64,000 bases of DNA from Salvelinus alpinus (Eukaryota > Chordata > Actinopteri > Salmoniformes > Salmonidae), in NCBI RefSeq assembly GCF_045679555.1, contig NC_092090.1, positions 28,327,702 through 28,391,701 of the forward strand, read 5' to 3'. The translations under genes and the position numbers were made by a program. The notes under the pieces were generated by a model, which was not told the DNA's origin, made no database searches, and worked only from the letters and a program-made list of their open reading frames with translations. The stretch's first letter is position 1, and each line of letters starts with the position of its first letter. Positions 10,012 to 25,000 of this stretch are shown here, piece after piece.

Positions 10012-13000
10012 GTAAGTGTAACTCCTCCTATGAACACTGTTTATTATAAGGAACACTATGAGAGTGCAATGAAGTGAGAATAAAGCTTTAAAGTAGAAAA
10101 ACAAAAAATGAAATGAAACAATATTTTGATTGATCTTGGCATATCTTTTTTTAGACTACTTGTAAACGTATGACAGCTCCCTAAACATGTCTCAATAAGA
10201 ATTAGGCTATTCTTACACAAAGTCAAATTAATTAGTCATGTAAAAATGTAAAAGGGCCAGACTACATCCTCCACGTTCCATGTGTTTGGTGGTCTGATAA
10301 TAACCCTCATGGTTATGAACTTGAACTCTGGTGCCCTGTGGTCCATACATGTGTGGAAGATAAGTAAATTGATGGGCTTCACTGGGTTACTTCATCTTCA
10401 GCTGGGTCACTAACCTCATTATAGCTGAGCACATGTTCATTGGCACAACACAGGTCAGGCCATGGAAATTTGGAAACATTTTCAATCATAACACCTCTCA
10501 TTTTATTGCTAGACAAAAACATCTCATCACCTGTTCTAGTTGATTTACCTAATAAATATTTTCCCTGTGATAATGTGTTTACACTGAGGATAATTTGAGT
10601 TTATTTGAAGCATGGGTTTTAATGAGCGCAGTGCAAAAACTAACATACATTTTTCAAGTTTAAGAATATTATCTTCACATTACATTTTGTGTTGTCATAA
10701 TATTTTGTGTGTTTGATAGTGTTTGGTATCGTGGGAGGCTGAGGCGGCGTTAGGCTAACTGGAGCATTAACTGAGTGATCAGGCCCATTTTGTCCATGGA
10801 GCCAGCTGATTGGTCAAACAGTGTTGTGGCCTGGCCACAGCAGCCCTGCCACTGATCAATCAGAACTGGCTGGTGACGCCTGAGGTAGCCCTTTGCCTCA
10901 AATCCTTGGGTGTTTTGTGAGGTGAGGTGGGGGTTGGGGGAATGTTGTCCAGAGAGCAACTGGGGATCCTTTTCATTATAAAATCACAGTCCTGATCACC
11001 ATCTCCGTACCTTGCACAGCAAGTGTAATAACAATAGTGTAAGAACATAGTAATAACAGCCTAACTACATTACATATTGACATAACTGAGGGATTTTCTT
11101 ATGTGTAACAAGTCAGTTGTTATTAATTGTTACTCATGTTACTACAAAGCAGATATTTTGTAGTGCTAAGTAATTCCATTGTTTACAATTCCAGTGTAGT
11201 TGTGGAGCTTGTAAAGTTTGTCTGTTTAATTGTCATGCTGTAGTTAAAAGGGTGCGTTGAACACGACTTCAGCCTAGCTTCACTGAGCTTTGTTGTCATC
11301 TCATCTAGTGGCTGGTTGCAACCTTAACAACTAACATGTATTCTATAATGCCAACAACGACTCCCTCTGTGGCAGATAAGAGTGGCTTTTACAGGGAAAT
11401 ACACATTTCTGTTTTGGCAGAGCTAACGTTTACACAGCGCTGAGTAGGGCTGAATGGAACCTTCTGTTCTGTCCCAGGGAGCGAGTAGATACCCTTCAGT
11501 GATTCAGTGGTCTTGCTGCTTGGTGAAAACGCCCAGCCATACGGCCAATGCAGCGGGCATTCTCTGGAAGACTTCTCTCTGCCATTTCTCTCTGTGCTTT
11601 CCTCAAGATGCATTTTTTTTCTCCATGAGTGCTCTGAGCTGTAACTGTTTTGCAACATATTCCCTCTCTGAGACTTGAAATCATTGTTTTTGAAGGGGTA
11701 AACTCTCTCCTCCCACAGGAAAAGAAGGGAGAATCTATCCACCTTTTGAATGTGCTGATGGACAAATGGCTGCGGTCTGAGAACAGAACAGTGGTTTGAT
11801 TTTGTTTTCCTCCAGTGCGCTGGCTGGCTCAGAGTGACGCTGAGACGGCTGTTCATTTGTCACAGAGGAGCAGGTGAGAGCTGTAGAATGTAGCAGACAG
11901 AAGCTCCTCACAGTACGCTGGGCCGAGAGAGAGAGAGACACACACACACACACACACACACAGCTCTGTTTCCGTGGCGACGGTGGAGAAATTGATCGCC
12001 CAGGCTTTGAGGTCTGTGCTGTCACACTGCGTTGCTCTGCTCTGTGCTCTGCCTCGCTGCAGGCCCCTGTGTGGCCTCTGTTTGTTGTGGTGGCGAAGGA
12101 GCTGTGAATCAACAGCTGGCCCGGGACAGACCAGCATTGAGGCTTCCAGAGCAGAGCCGCCCAGCCCCCTGCTCGCCCCCGCCCAGACCCCCCCGCGAAG
12201 CCCTTCATTAACCAGCCAGTGGGGAGTCGGGCAGCACCAGACACTTGGCACACGATCTTGGCTCGCGGGCCAGACATGGCGGTCGGGGGTCAAGTCTGAT
12301 CACCTGCTCAGAATAATAATGACGGTATAGTAATGTTACATGGTTGACTCAGAAAGGGTTTGGTCAACTTTTACTGTGTTGGTGGTGGTGTCAGTCACCC
12401 CAACTCTCACTGCAGCCGCTCTGCAGGGCAGTCTGAGCTACAATGTGTGGCTTAGAGCTAAATGGAGCAGATACAGTTGCTCTTTTGACAAATACACTTA
12501 TGAATACACAAAACACATAGGCAGCCAAATGTTTTAGGGTCATTCGTAACTCTTGTGTCAGTTGAAACGTGAACATAGCTCACATTAATGATACATGTTC
12601 ATGATGCATTAGCTTAATCACAAATTCACTCTCATTAGTGAAAGTATGAGTATTTTAGCTCCCTATCATGAATATGGGAAGTGTTTAGAGTGCTGCCATT
12701 ACCCTTCCAACAATAGACCATGAGTAGAGAGAACACACTGTCCCTGGCCTGTCTGAACAACAACAGAACACAGCATAATCGCTTAAATATTGTGAGAGAT
12801 TTTCAGACAGAGTTTCTGCCTCATTTCCAGTTTTATGCCATTTCTCAAACATCTAGGTTTTGGACAAACATTGCAGGCAGCTGTACATCAAAATAATGAT
12901 TTCAAGTACACACACAAATTGAATGTTACTATTTCTTATTAGTTCCATTCTTGCTTATGTAGCCTAATAGTGTATTTCATATGTCCCCAACAGTGGTGTA

Positions 13001-16000
13001 CTGCTATTTCTTTAGGTGAGGGAGCGCAAAAAAATGATGTAAATGACATTATTTACTCAATCAAAGTTTGTACTGACAGATGTAGCCAATTTAATGGCCT
13101 ATCATTATAGAATATGCATAAAATGCATTCTCCAATTGCAACATCTGCCTTTGCCTAACCATATTGTCCAAAGAAAATGTTCTATTTTTAATACCCTCAA
13201 ACACCAAGTTAGGCATAGTTTGTTAACACAATCTACTCTAATTCACTCATAAAACAGTAGGCTAATATTTTGTTAACACAATCTACTCTAATTTGCTCAT
13301 AAAACAGTAGGCGAATAGTTTGTTATCACAATCTACTTTCAAATAGGCCATCATCACTGTCCATCGTGAATTATTATTCTTCACATTTTACAGCTGAAAC
13401 GTCCAAACTGCATCTCCATGCCAATCATTTGTTTGATCTCAATCAGTTTCATGGGAATATGCAATTACAGCTTCTTGAATTAGCCTACTGTTTTATGAGC
13501 CAATTAGAGTAGATTGTGTTAACAAACTATTAGCCTACTGTTTTATGAGCAAATTAGAGTAGATTGTGATAACAAACTATTCGCCTACTGTTTTATGAGC
13601 GAATTAGAGTAGATTGTGATAACAAACTATTTGCCTACTGTTTTATGAGCAAATTAGAGTAGATTGTGTTAACAAACTATTAGCCTTGTATTTTGTTTCA
13701 ATCAGCGCGGGCCTAGTGGCCCGCGCTTTTGAGTTGGCGCATGTGGATTTTTTAAAACTTGTTGTGTGAAGTGATAGTCTTCTATTTGTAATGATAGTAA
13801 TAAGTGATGACTATTTGGTGTAGGCAACAGATCTTGATGAGATTTAATTTTAAGCAATTGGAGCGCCCTTCGTAGTGTTGAAAGGACAACGCCAGGATCG
13901 CACAATGATCTTAAAGTAGTTAAACCAACTTGTGGTGCTGAAGGATAGCTCTGCCATTTGGCCAGTTCAGGAACAAACAACTACGTGGTATTGCTATTTG
14001 ATTATAGCCTAATGTAAAACAAATACTTAGCTTAATATCATTGCACTGCTTGCGGGGAGAGCTTTATTGCAAGTAGGCATTTCATTGTATTGTGTAGCTT
14101 ACATGCTCTATTATAAATAAACGTTGATTTGCTTGAACACAATACAATATACCCTATTACAGAATAAAAGAAAACAGAGAGGTGAACTATCAATTAATGT
14201 AATTTATTTGCATAGATATTATCAAAACAATTGACCAAGTAGTGAACATAAATCATTACCATGTAGAATTGCAGGAAATGTTTTTTTTAAACCACCATAA
14301 AATCAAGCTTTTAGTGTGATGTATTCATGCATCACAATAAACTATAACCTAAATGCATTATTACCTCAAACCTGACCCAATTCACAGTTCCAATTTCCCA
14401 TCCTAACATACCAAGCTAGAACAGGCCCTGCGTCTCAACTAATAGCCAATGTAGGCTAAATATCCCAAGCAGGGCTACTGCAACTTCCAGAGAAGGTCAG
14501 GCTCTCAGGCTTTGCGGTGGCCACTCTGGTTTGGGTGTCCTCGGCAGAACGATGTTGCTCTAACCAAGTGGTCACATTTCGTTCTGGGTTCCACTGCGCA
14601 GAGGGGTCCGTGGAGTTTTATGAACATCAAGGCAGACACACACAGGGAAATTTAGTTTTTCAACGTTTTCATTGGCCATTGTGGTCCATCCTCCGACGGT
14701 CTTCCACAGTGCACACACACAGCTTATAGTTCTTCATCATTCTCACCACCAGAGAGAAGAAAGGGAACAAACCACCATTTACCTACCTCTAGGCTGCTAT
14801 ACATACTTATTTGATTTGTCATTCTATCCAGAAATAGTTTTACCAGCTGCGTATATTCTCAAATTGAAAAAAGTGAGGGAGCACCACTCCTTCACGCTCC
14901 GGCAGCACTACATCCCTGGTCCCCAAAGGTGTGGAACTCTGAGTTACTGAGTGTGCTACTGACGATGAAGGGCAATGTTCTTTCTTCACCACGTGTGTCA
15001 AGTGGTATTGTCCTGTCCTGATCACACTGGACATGATTTAAATTAAGAACAAATTAGACTTTTCCTGCTCAGTCCCTCTCTCTCCCTAACCCTCTCCCTA
15101 GTCCCTTCAGTCATGTAAAACACTGTCCACATCCGTTTGAGGGCCTTTTAGGCTTAACAGCAACATTTATGGGAAATCATCTCAAGTCAACTTGGCTCAA
15201 AATGCCATGAACTTTTCCTTAGCTTGTAGCAAGTTCCCTATTCTGTTCAGTTTTTCCTGTCAAGCTTTCCTTCCTCAGGGCAAGGCTTCCACCTTGGGAG
15301 ATGAAATGGACATGTACCTGGAGGTGTACACATGGACATGGTCCATTGTTTTGTTTACAATTCTGCCTGAAGCTCCAGCAGGACTGTACTATAGAAGTAC
15401 AGTGGAAATAAGCAAAGGCTTAAACTACAGTGGAAATAAAGTATAGTGGAAAATAAACAAAGGCAGAGAAAGAGGACAGTATTGGGGCAGTTGCTCCTAT
15501 GAGTATTCAGAAGATATCAGCTCAACAAAGCCTCTAAGAATGTTGCTCTACCCCACCTCATTGTCAGCATATTTCCCTGCAAACATCTCAGCACCGCTAT
15601 CTATCTCGTAGTCAGATACCGTAGTAGACAGTGGAGGCTTCAGGCAAGTGCATGCGTCTGGAATGCAGCAGAATGGGACTTAGATAGCTGGAGGAGACCT
15701 TGGTCTGGAGAATGCACAATAAACTGTGTGTGTGTGTAGGGGGGTTGTGATAATGACCTGCTTAGCAGAGATATCGTCAAGTGGTGGGAGTCCATACTCC
15801 CTCCAAAAATCAACCACCCTGGAGTGCAGACTCCCCCCTACCTTCCCCACCTCACTATAACACATTTCAGCTCTACTCCCCGGGAGCACTTGGTCCTTGC
15901 ACTCAAAGTTCAGACACTCCAAGATCAGAGACCACAGATAGCCTTTGCCTTGCAAACCTTGTGAAGACTTGTCATTGCTAGCTTCACATTTCTCCACCTT

Positions 16001-19000
16001 GTATCTCCTAGGAACAGCCATCTTTTCAAAGCAGAGAAGAAGAGGTGCAAGTGTGGTACAGATGGTATAATAGAGGTGCCATTACATTTTCAGGACCTGC
16101 CATTATCAGTGCAGATCCATGTGTTTAAATTGTATGGCAGCCAACAGTTTGTTCATGGAATTGTTCTATGCCAATGCCCCAATTATGGAAAAAAACTAAA
16201 ACATGTTCAGAAATATTCCTGGAAGTTCTGGAACAGTGGGGGAGTATTTAAAGACAATTAGCAGTGAGATTGGCGGACCAGGAACATTAGCAGACCAGAC
16301 CAGACTAGAGTAGTATGCTGGGCTTTGAGTTTGGAGGTAGTACAGATTGGCCAGCAGCCTTGGCGTAATCAAGAGAGTCTAACTGCTGTCAGCTGAGGCA
16401 AGGCAGATTATAATCAATGACCATATTTACACATAAATAGGCTATATATGTTTTATTGTCACATACACATAGTAGTACGGTTAAGATCCTTGCTGAAGGC
16501 TACTAGCCCAATGCTCTAACCGCTAGGCTACCTGCAGCCCTACATGCACACCAATATCCCTGTTTTTGAGTTGACGCATGTAAACATCATATCCGTTTAC
16601 AATAACCCAAATAAGCTCCTATCCTGGTTTTAAGAAACCCAGATAAGATGCCTGGGATATGCTGATCTTAGACGGGATACTGTGGCATGTAAACATATTT
16701 TCCGATTTACTGTTGTTTAAACTGAGCAGACTCCGTTTCACATAGTATCAGCTTTGAAGTTCAGATGGGAAAAGTAATAGTTGGAATAGTAACTGAAGTC
16801 TGGACACTGACTGTAGGCCTCACATGTAGCCTATTATAACATTAACTCATGCAGAATTAATTGTTTCTTGCAGTAAAATGATAGACCAAATGTTCATTTT
16901 GTCTTGGGAACAGGAGTGGAGAAATATGATTTCTTTCTTACATCTTGAGAAAATGTGAATGCGCGCTTTGGGACCTGTTGTGCAGCCTAAACGTGCATTT
17001 TTTTTCTGCGACATAAAAGCTGCCAGTATCTCACTTTCAGTCATATAAAATATGCTTCCAAGGCAAACTGAATTACTGTCAGAAACATGTTGGATTGTTT
17101 TCACAGATTTTCATTTCCTTAAAAAAACTCTTTGGGCTAGATGTCCCGCTAGCATCCCGAAACTGGAGGGCGCCCAATTCAAATAAATAATTATAAAAAT
17201 GCTGGATATTAAACATTTATGTACATACAAGTGTCTTATATCGGTTGAAAGCTTAAATTCTTGTTAATCTAACTGCACTGTCCGATTTATAGTAGGCTTT
17301 ACAGCGAAAGCATGCCATGCGATTGTTTGAGGACGGCGCCCCACATCAAAATATTTTTCCACCGGCACAGGTTTCATAAATTCACAAATAGCGATGAAAA
17401 ATTCCCTTACTTTTTGAAAATCTTCCTCTGATTTGTCATCCAAAGGGTCCCAGCTATACCATGTAGTGTTGTTTTGTTAGATAAAATCCTTCTTTATATC
17501 CCAAAAGGTCTGTTTAGTTGGCGCCATCGATTTGTGTAATCCACTCGTTCAACATGCCAAGATAGGAATCCGAAAATCGAGAAAAAAGGACCCTAGCCCT
17601 AACAAGTTAAAACCGGTCAACAAACTGATGTTAATTTTGAACGGAAAATCTCCTCAGTCCCTAAATGTCTTTGCTGCGTGAGAGAAGCAGGAATGAAAGA
17701 GAACGCTACCAATGTCAACTACATTATTGATAACGGTTTCATTCTATCGATGAATGACATTCTGGTGAGCAAGGCTTTATTTAGTGTTGTAGAGCAACAA
17801 GGAATGACAGAAGAGAAGCTGTGTGTATATAATTATAGACTAACAAAGTTGATGAACAAATAGCCTTCCTAATGTCGGAAATTATAAGCAGAAAAATATC
17901 TAAATTAGGTGTACAAACTTTTTTCCCCAATCTACATTTTTTAAAATATTTTCACCGTCCTTGGGTAAATTAGCAATCTTGTTCACTTTTAGTAAATCTA
18001 ACTAGTTCAGGTGCTGGACAGATACAAATAAAAAAGTCTTCAACTCCCACAGTAGTTTATTGAGACGTACAAAACAGACAACATTTCGACACCACTGGCA
18101 TCTTTTTCATGTTCACTTTTAGGTAGTTACATAACTACACTTTCCAGTCTTCTGGGTGTTTCGTTAAAGGGAATATAGAGGTAATATGGGATCTATCAAA
18201 TCTGGACAGTAATATTTTATTTTCTTGCCAATGGCTATTCTAGATATTTATCTTGGCCAAGCTGTTGTGATTAAGATGATTCATAGTTTGGCTCTTTAAC
18301 CTTATCAGAGAGAATAGCCCTAATTTCTCCTCTTATCTTTTCTGAGTGCAGGAACAGTGTCATGAGTTTAAGTTGGAATAGGAAATACCAATATTTGACT
18401 TTGGTCCAGCTGAATGACTCTTGCTGACAGGAAAGCATGTGGGCCTAACCTTTGGATAGCCTTAGGTTACCGTAGTCCTTCATTTAAAAAAAATGTCATA
18501 CAGAGTGCGAATTACAGAGGATGAATGAGACATGAGCTCCTCTAAAGGCAACAAAAGTTCACCTTTGGGAGGGTCATTAAATATTTATAATTTGACGAGA
18601 TGCGCGCCAACGGCAAGACGCATCAATCTCACCGGAGAAAGCATCCAAGCGAGCGAAACAGCGCCTGTCATACTCTTTTTGGCCAGACAGCATCAGATAC
18701 ATATGATACACATACTGAGACAGAGGGCCACAGTTTCGATCACTCGGATGCTTTCTCCGGTGAGATAGATTCAACCACTTGCGAATTGACCAATTATGAA
18801 ACCTTTAGTATAAAGAGGAGGAAGGGAAGCGCTACTAAGGTACACAATAGTACATTTTGGTAGATAGAAGGTGCTCTTTGGTAAAAGGGGTAAATTGGTT
18901 ATCAAAAAGAAAGGAGGACCAAGGCACTCTTCATATAATTAATTAAAATGCCTTTATTAGTATGGCATGTTCAATAGAAACAAAGTTTTTTTTAAACCGA

Positions 19001-22000
19001 CGCGTTTCGGCTGCATGACGAAGGCCATGCAGCCGAAACGCATCGTTTATTATTTCATTATTTCATTTCATTATTTCATATGCTTTTTCTTTTTTTATTG
19101 TTCACATTTTTGGGGAAGTATGGCGTCCATTGGCATCCATGAATACACACACCACTGTAGTAGGCCTAATGACAATCGCTGAATGTCATTATGGTGTTTT
19201 TAACAGATGTCTCTTCCCTTTCATGAAATGACGCGTGCACCGTGCACTGTTTGGATGCTGGAATTATTTTAGAGTGGAAGAACGTACAGTTAGCCTACTT
19301 TTTGAAGTGATTTGTTTGAGAATCAGATTTAAACATCATTACTGGGTGTCTTCATGCCCCATTAAAATGTAATGCATTTTTGTCTTTACTATTAGGCCCA
19401 TAAAAAAAAATGTGCATGCACGAGGCTCCCAAGAATGTCACGGTACAATTCGCACTCTGATGTCATAGATGTAAAAAGCAGGGAAGGGGTCAATTCGGAA
19501 TTTGGGGAATTTAATTAAATTCAAACAATGAATTTGAATTGAATTTGAATTGGCCACACCCCACAGGAAGCAGAATTTGAATAGAATTTGATTTGAAGGA
19601 AGTAGAATGGAATTCAAAGCAATTCAACAGAGAAGTGAAACATGAAAGTCTCATTTAATTGGGGTGTGGCTAATTCAAATTCAAGAATTGAATTGGAATT
19701 AAAAACAATTCGCAACTCTATACAGAATTGACCCCAACACAGGTAGCCCTTTAGACTTGTACCCGTATACGGGTTGAAAATGGAAGACTTGGACACTGAT
19801 AAGCACCTGAATTGGAACGTAGTGGCTGTACTGTAATATGCTATACTTGACGTCAGAGCTCAGGGTCTCTTCAATTAGGCTCTGTATGGGTTTTGCAAGC
19901 CAAGCAAACGTGAGTCCAAATGTGCACTTCACATTTACATATCATAAAACTCAGGGGTGCAACTTTGGTTTTAGAAGTGGGGGGGACATCACTTAAAAAA
20001 ATATACCAGTCAAAAGTTTGGACACACCAGACAACTACTACTTTGAAGAATCGCAAATATAAAATATATTTTGATTTGTTTAACACTTTTTTGGTTACTA
20101 CATGATTCCATATGTGTTATTTTATAGTTTTGATGTCTTCACTATTATTCTACAATGTAGAAAAAAGTTAAAATAAAGAAAAACCATTGAATGAGTAGGT
20201 GTGTCCAAACTTTGGACTAGTACTGTATATGAACATGACTGGGCATTCTAACATATCTGTATCCATTCATCATCATCAATCGTGTCTCCCAGGTCTTCCT
20301 CACATTTTTGTTATACATGTTTTGTGTCATCGGGAAAAGCCTCTATCAACTCTTGATACGGTTTGGAAATCACCTTTGGAGGTTTGTCAGACTGCCTTAA
20401 AATAGCATCTGGCTTGTCCAGTGTTTGCTGGACAGAGAGAATAAAGTGTTGTATCTGCAAAAATTCACATCACCTCTGTCCCAGACTGATCTTCCCTGGC
20501 TGCCTGACCCTGCTGAGACCCATGTCACCATCTAATCCTACTAAAATGAGGCATGAGAAAGAATAACTTGGTGTACATTTATTCATTATATCATCCAAGA
20601 ATAGAATCAATGGTTCAATAATTGAAATGACCATTATTCCCAGGTCCCAGACTGTAGCTTTAAGCTGCTGTCCTGTAGCTACTGGAGGTCTACCCATCAA
20701 TTCAAGATGAAACTTTGTCATTCACAGGCGGGAGCAGGTGTTCAGACAGACGACTTTGGGATTATTATTTTTTTTGATACGGTCTTTAAAACTTAAATAT
20801 GTAAATAAATATTGATAATCAAAAAATGTAATCATCATTGAAAAGGATTACTCATTTATTTGTCTCTGCCTGCAAATCGTCCTCCTTAAAGGTAGGCTAT
20901 ATCCAATAGGACTATGCAAAACGTAGCAAGTGTGACTGTCATCATTCTTGCTGCTTCCAGTTCAGTAGCCATACCAGCGAGATCAGGTGCCTGTGTGGTC
21001 TCAATTAAATAGAGTAGGCTATAGCCTATGTGTACATGAGCGGAGAAGCACGGAGCAGTTATCTTTCCAAGGAAATGTACTTCCTAAATAGGTCTATGAC
21101 TAGGCTATAGTTTGCTACATTGCCTAGAATAGGCCTACATATTTATCACCCATATTCCTCAGTCTGATATAGCCTATAGGGTGCAAAATTGCTGGGACCA
21201 TGCCTGGCAAGTGATCTGTGTCACATACGCCTAAAATAACATTGCGGGACTGCGGTTGGTTTTGGGACCAGTTCTTGCTGTAGCGGGTTGGAGCTGGACA
21301 GAAAGCCGGCGGGTGCGGGCAGAAGCGAGATGATAAAAATCGGTCCCACGCAGACCTCTACTGTGCAACATGACAGTGAAGCCTGTAACTTTAGGGCTGT
21401 TTATTACTGTGTCAGTGTGAAAAATCGAGAATTAGCTTGAGAAACTTACAGATAATGTTACATTGACAACTGACTAATACAACTAATACAACTTCAATTG
21501 CTTGGCCGATGGTTTCATCGTTTGATTGAGGTCTAGTTTGATTGAGGCAAAAATAATAGCAAATGTAATTCAACTTTTGGCCAGCTCTCTCTGACGGTAC
21601 ATAAACTGGCAAAAGCTTGCCAAGTTAATTTTTAAACATGACAAAACAAAGGCTACAAAAATTTCTATACATACAACTGCTGTTAGATAGTAATAATAGC
21701 CACCTCATATCATTATCTGACAGATAACTAGAGGCTAGAGCAGACCTGGCTGTGGTAGCTACTCACTAGCATAGCTTTTTCATTCACCTCAGTCGAGAGG
21801 GGATGAAACATTAGCTAACGTCACACAGTTGCCTCGTTTTATATCACATTCCAATAATAAAACTGGGGGGGAAATGCAATTTTAGAATGTGGGGGGGACA
21901 TGTCCCACCTGTCCCCAGTGAAAGTTACGCCCCTGATGAAACTCATGTAATTTACAGTGTCAACAGTGTGATGTTTGGATTCAGTCTTGTCAGGTGAGCT

Positions 22001-25000
22001 GTCGTGTCCTCATCTTTAGTCTAATAATTTCCCCATAATCTCCTAAATGTTCCCTTTTAATTGCTACCATGGTTGCGCATATGCTTTCCATATTAGCCCT
22101 ATCCATATAGGCCAATTATGAATCTAAGGGGTTAAGACCTGTCAAAGAGACATCCTGCATCTATAGCAGTATAAGTCCAGCACATATTTTAAATTGGCCT
22201 GGCTCTAGAAAGTATCATTGCCTTGAAATACTGTCAGAATAAATTGTTAGAGAGAGGACTAGATGATGACACTCTTTCTTCATTACTGTCAACATGGGAG
22301 GAAGTTGGGGGGGTCAGCCCCCTGTAGGGATGTTGTGTCCTGTAGGCGTAGTGACCCTGGACTCACCCTACCCAGGCTTTGACCCTGCACTCGCTGTGGA
22401 ATGTGACCCTGGCGCGGAGGCCATCTTGTGCGTGAGAGGAAAGCAGGGGAATCATTAGTCCAATGCTATGTCCAAATAGTTGTCACCGGCTGGGTGCCTT
22501 CCTTCTCTCCTTCCTTAGTAAGGGTTTACCATCAACCTAAAAAGAACCACATAGATGAAAGTTTGTAGTCCACACCTGTGGGTAAATCACCTTTTTTTCC
22601 TCTAAATTGTCTAGTGTTTCCAGGTCAGTGGTCGTCCATTGGGACATAGCCCACTAACTTTTGCTGAATCACTTTTGTTATTGTGCCACATTAAGAGAAT
22701 GCTTCCTGCCAACCCCTAACACCTCTGGTTAATGTATTTTTAATTTAGATACAACATAGATCAATGAACCTCACAGAGACACATTAGTTTGGTCCAAGTA
22801 CTGTATATACACCCTTTATAGATCATTGATGGAACATGGAAGTTACTAGCTAAAGCAGTTACAATGACGTGTACTTTACTGCTGTATGAAAGCTTAAGTA
22901 GGATTCAGATTGAATATGTTGATGATAATGGTTGGCAGGTAGCCTAGCGGTTAAGAATGTTGGGCCAGTAACCGAAAAGTTGCTGGTTCGAATCCCCGTG
23001 CCGATTAGGTGAAACATCTGTCAATGTGTCCTTGAGCAAGGCACTTAACCCTAATTTTTCCTGTAACACGGAACCCAAACCGGCTGCGCGCGTGCTCCAT
23101 CGTGCATAAATGTATTTTGTCCGCCCACACCAAACGCAATCACGACACGCAGGTTAAAATATCAAAACAAACTCTGAACCAATTATATTAATTTGGGGAC
23201 AGGTCGAAAAGCATTAAACATTTATGTCAATTTAGCTAGTTAGCTTGCACTTGCTAGCTAATTTGTCCTATTTAGCTAGCTTGCTGTTGCTAGCTAATTT
23301 GTCCTGGGATATAAAAATTGAGTTGTTATTTTACCTGAAATGCACAAGGTCCTTTACTCCGACAATTAATCCACACATAAAACGGTCAACTGAATCGTTT
23401 CTAGTCATCTATCTTCCTTCCTTCATGTTCTTCTCTTGACTTTATATTGCGATTGGCAACTTTCATAAATTAGGTGCATTACCGTCACTGACCTCGTTCG
23501 TCTTTGTCACCCATGTGGGTATAACCAATGAGGAGATGGCACGTGTGTACCTGCTTCTATAAACCAATGAGGAGATGGGAGAGGCAGGACTTTCAGCGTG
23601 ATCTGCGTCAGAAATAGAACTGATTTCTATTTTATCCCTTGGCAACGCAGACGCTCGTTGGCGCGTGCAAGCAGTTTGGGTGCAATAATTGAATAACATA
23701 GATTTCAACATTTATTTTGCAACGCTCACATACGCGAGCGGTGTGGTCAGCCTGTAAGTTGCTCTGCCTAATGACTAAAATGTCAATGTAAAATAATGAT
23801 GATTATGTCTACAGATGTTAACCTGTGTCTCTTCCCTCCTCCAGGTATCTGTATCAAGTGTGGGAAGGGTGTGTATGGAGCCAGCCAAGCCTGTCAGGCC
23901 ATGGGGAATCTGTACCATACCAACTGCTTCACCTGTTGCTCCTGTGGTAGGTGTATATAGCCTTTGTCCACTACTCCTACTCAGCACCTGCATCATTGGC
24001 TGGCATCACAGATGTCCTGTATTTTCATTTCTTAGCACAACATTGATGTTGGTTGCCAGAGTGTCTTTGGGAGTTATCAGCAGAATGCTCTATTATCTAT
24101 TTGACAGGAACACGGATGATATATTGGAACGAGTGGGTTGTAGAGACGGATGTTGAATCTGCAGTCAACCTGAAAAAAAATTGTTTATGCATGTTGTGTG
24201 TATACGTGCGTGTGCGTGCGCGCGTGTGTATTTGTGTGTGTAGTGCTGCCCGGTCACCTGACTCCAATTGTCCTCTCTAGTTTCAAGTGGAGACGAGGGT
24301 GAAGTCGGAGAGAGTTTGGAGCAAGGTTGCTTTCATTCATGCACTGATGTACATGGATGCTGATCCCTTGGCTTTGGAAGAAATGCATATAATTGACATG
24401 TAATTGAATACATATACTTTCAGATGTATTGTGTGGTTGAAGAATGAGGGGCAGTGTCTCTAATCCTGAGGTTTCTCTACAGATTCCTTTTGACCTGCTT
24501 TGAAAAGTGTACTTGAGTCAGACCAGAGAGATATACTGTAGTCTGTTTCCATTGGTCAGACATTATTGCCCATCTATAGTGGTTTAAACAGTACAGAAAA
24601 AGAGAATCTACACTTCTCTGTTATTCAGAATTTAAATTAGTTTGGTGAAATCTATCCAGAAGTGAAGCAGGTCTTCCCCTTATTATTCTAGTGGTCTCTG
24701 TATATAGATGATAACAGGCCCATCTTGACTCTTGCAATGGTTTATTCCTAACGTAAACTCTGTGATGTATTATTGGGTCGCTTATAAATGGGAATGTTTG
24801 CTTTTTTAAGAGTGTTTTCAACACCTCTTAGAAGTTTAGTTTTAAAGTGCCTGTAGATCTTAAAACACACCTAATGATGTATCAACTTATTTGTTGACAA
24901 ACTGTTTTTGTTTTACTTTTTGACTAAAATGCCACAAATGTTATTCTGTAAGAGTCAGGAGCTCCATAGCAGAGAGAGTTCAGTTCTCTGAGACATTGCT

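Larger units (their letters stand above)
12991..14918. mobile_element. Non-autonomous hAT-type element, 1.93 kb, with exact 8-bp duplication
   Basis: Ends CAGTGGTGTACTGCT (left) and, read inward from the right, CAGGGATGTAGTGCTGCC. Both are followed by a GGTGAGGGAGC/GCTCCCTCAC-type inner repeat. The flanking 8-bp duplication GTCCCCAA is exact (12983-12990 and 14919-14926). The interior has no transposase. It holds an inverted pair of 50-bp tandem arrays (13216-13685) and a GC-rich hairpin at about 13707-13728. Sits in wtip intron 1. Confidence 0.85.

Noticed and set aside
11735-12330. Overlapping open frames of 118-180 codons on both strands
   Set aside because: They lie in a GC-richer patch with a microsatellite, have no recognisable domain, run on both strands and have no splice or conservation support.
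13216-13685. Regularly spaced repeats suggesting a CRISPR-like array
   Set aside because: The units abut without spacers, occur in both orientations and sit inside a hAT-type element of a fish genome.
22929-23005. Possible tRNA gene
   Set aside because: Same reason: a SINE head with a retroposon body downstream.
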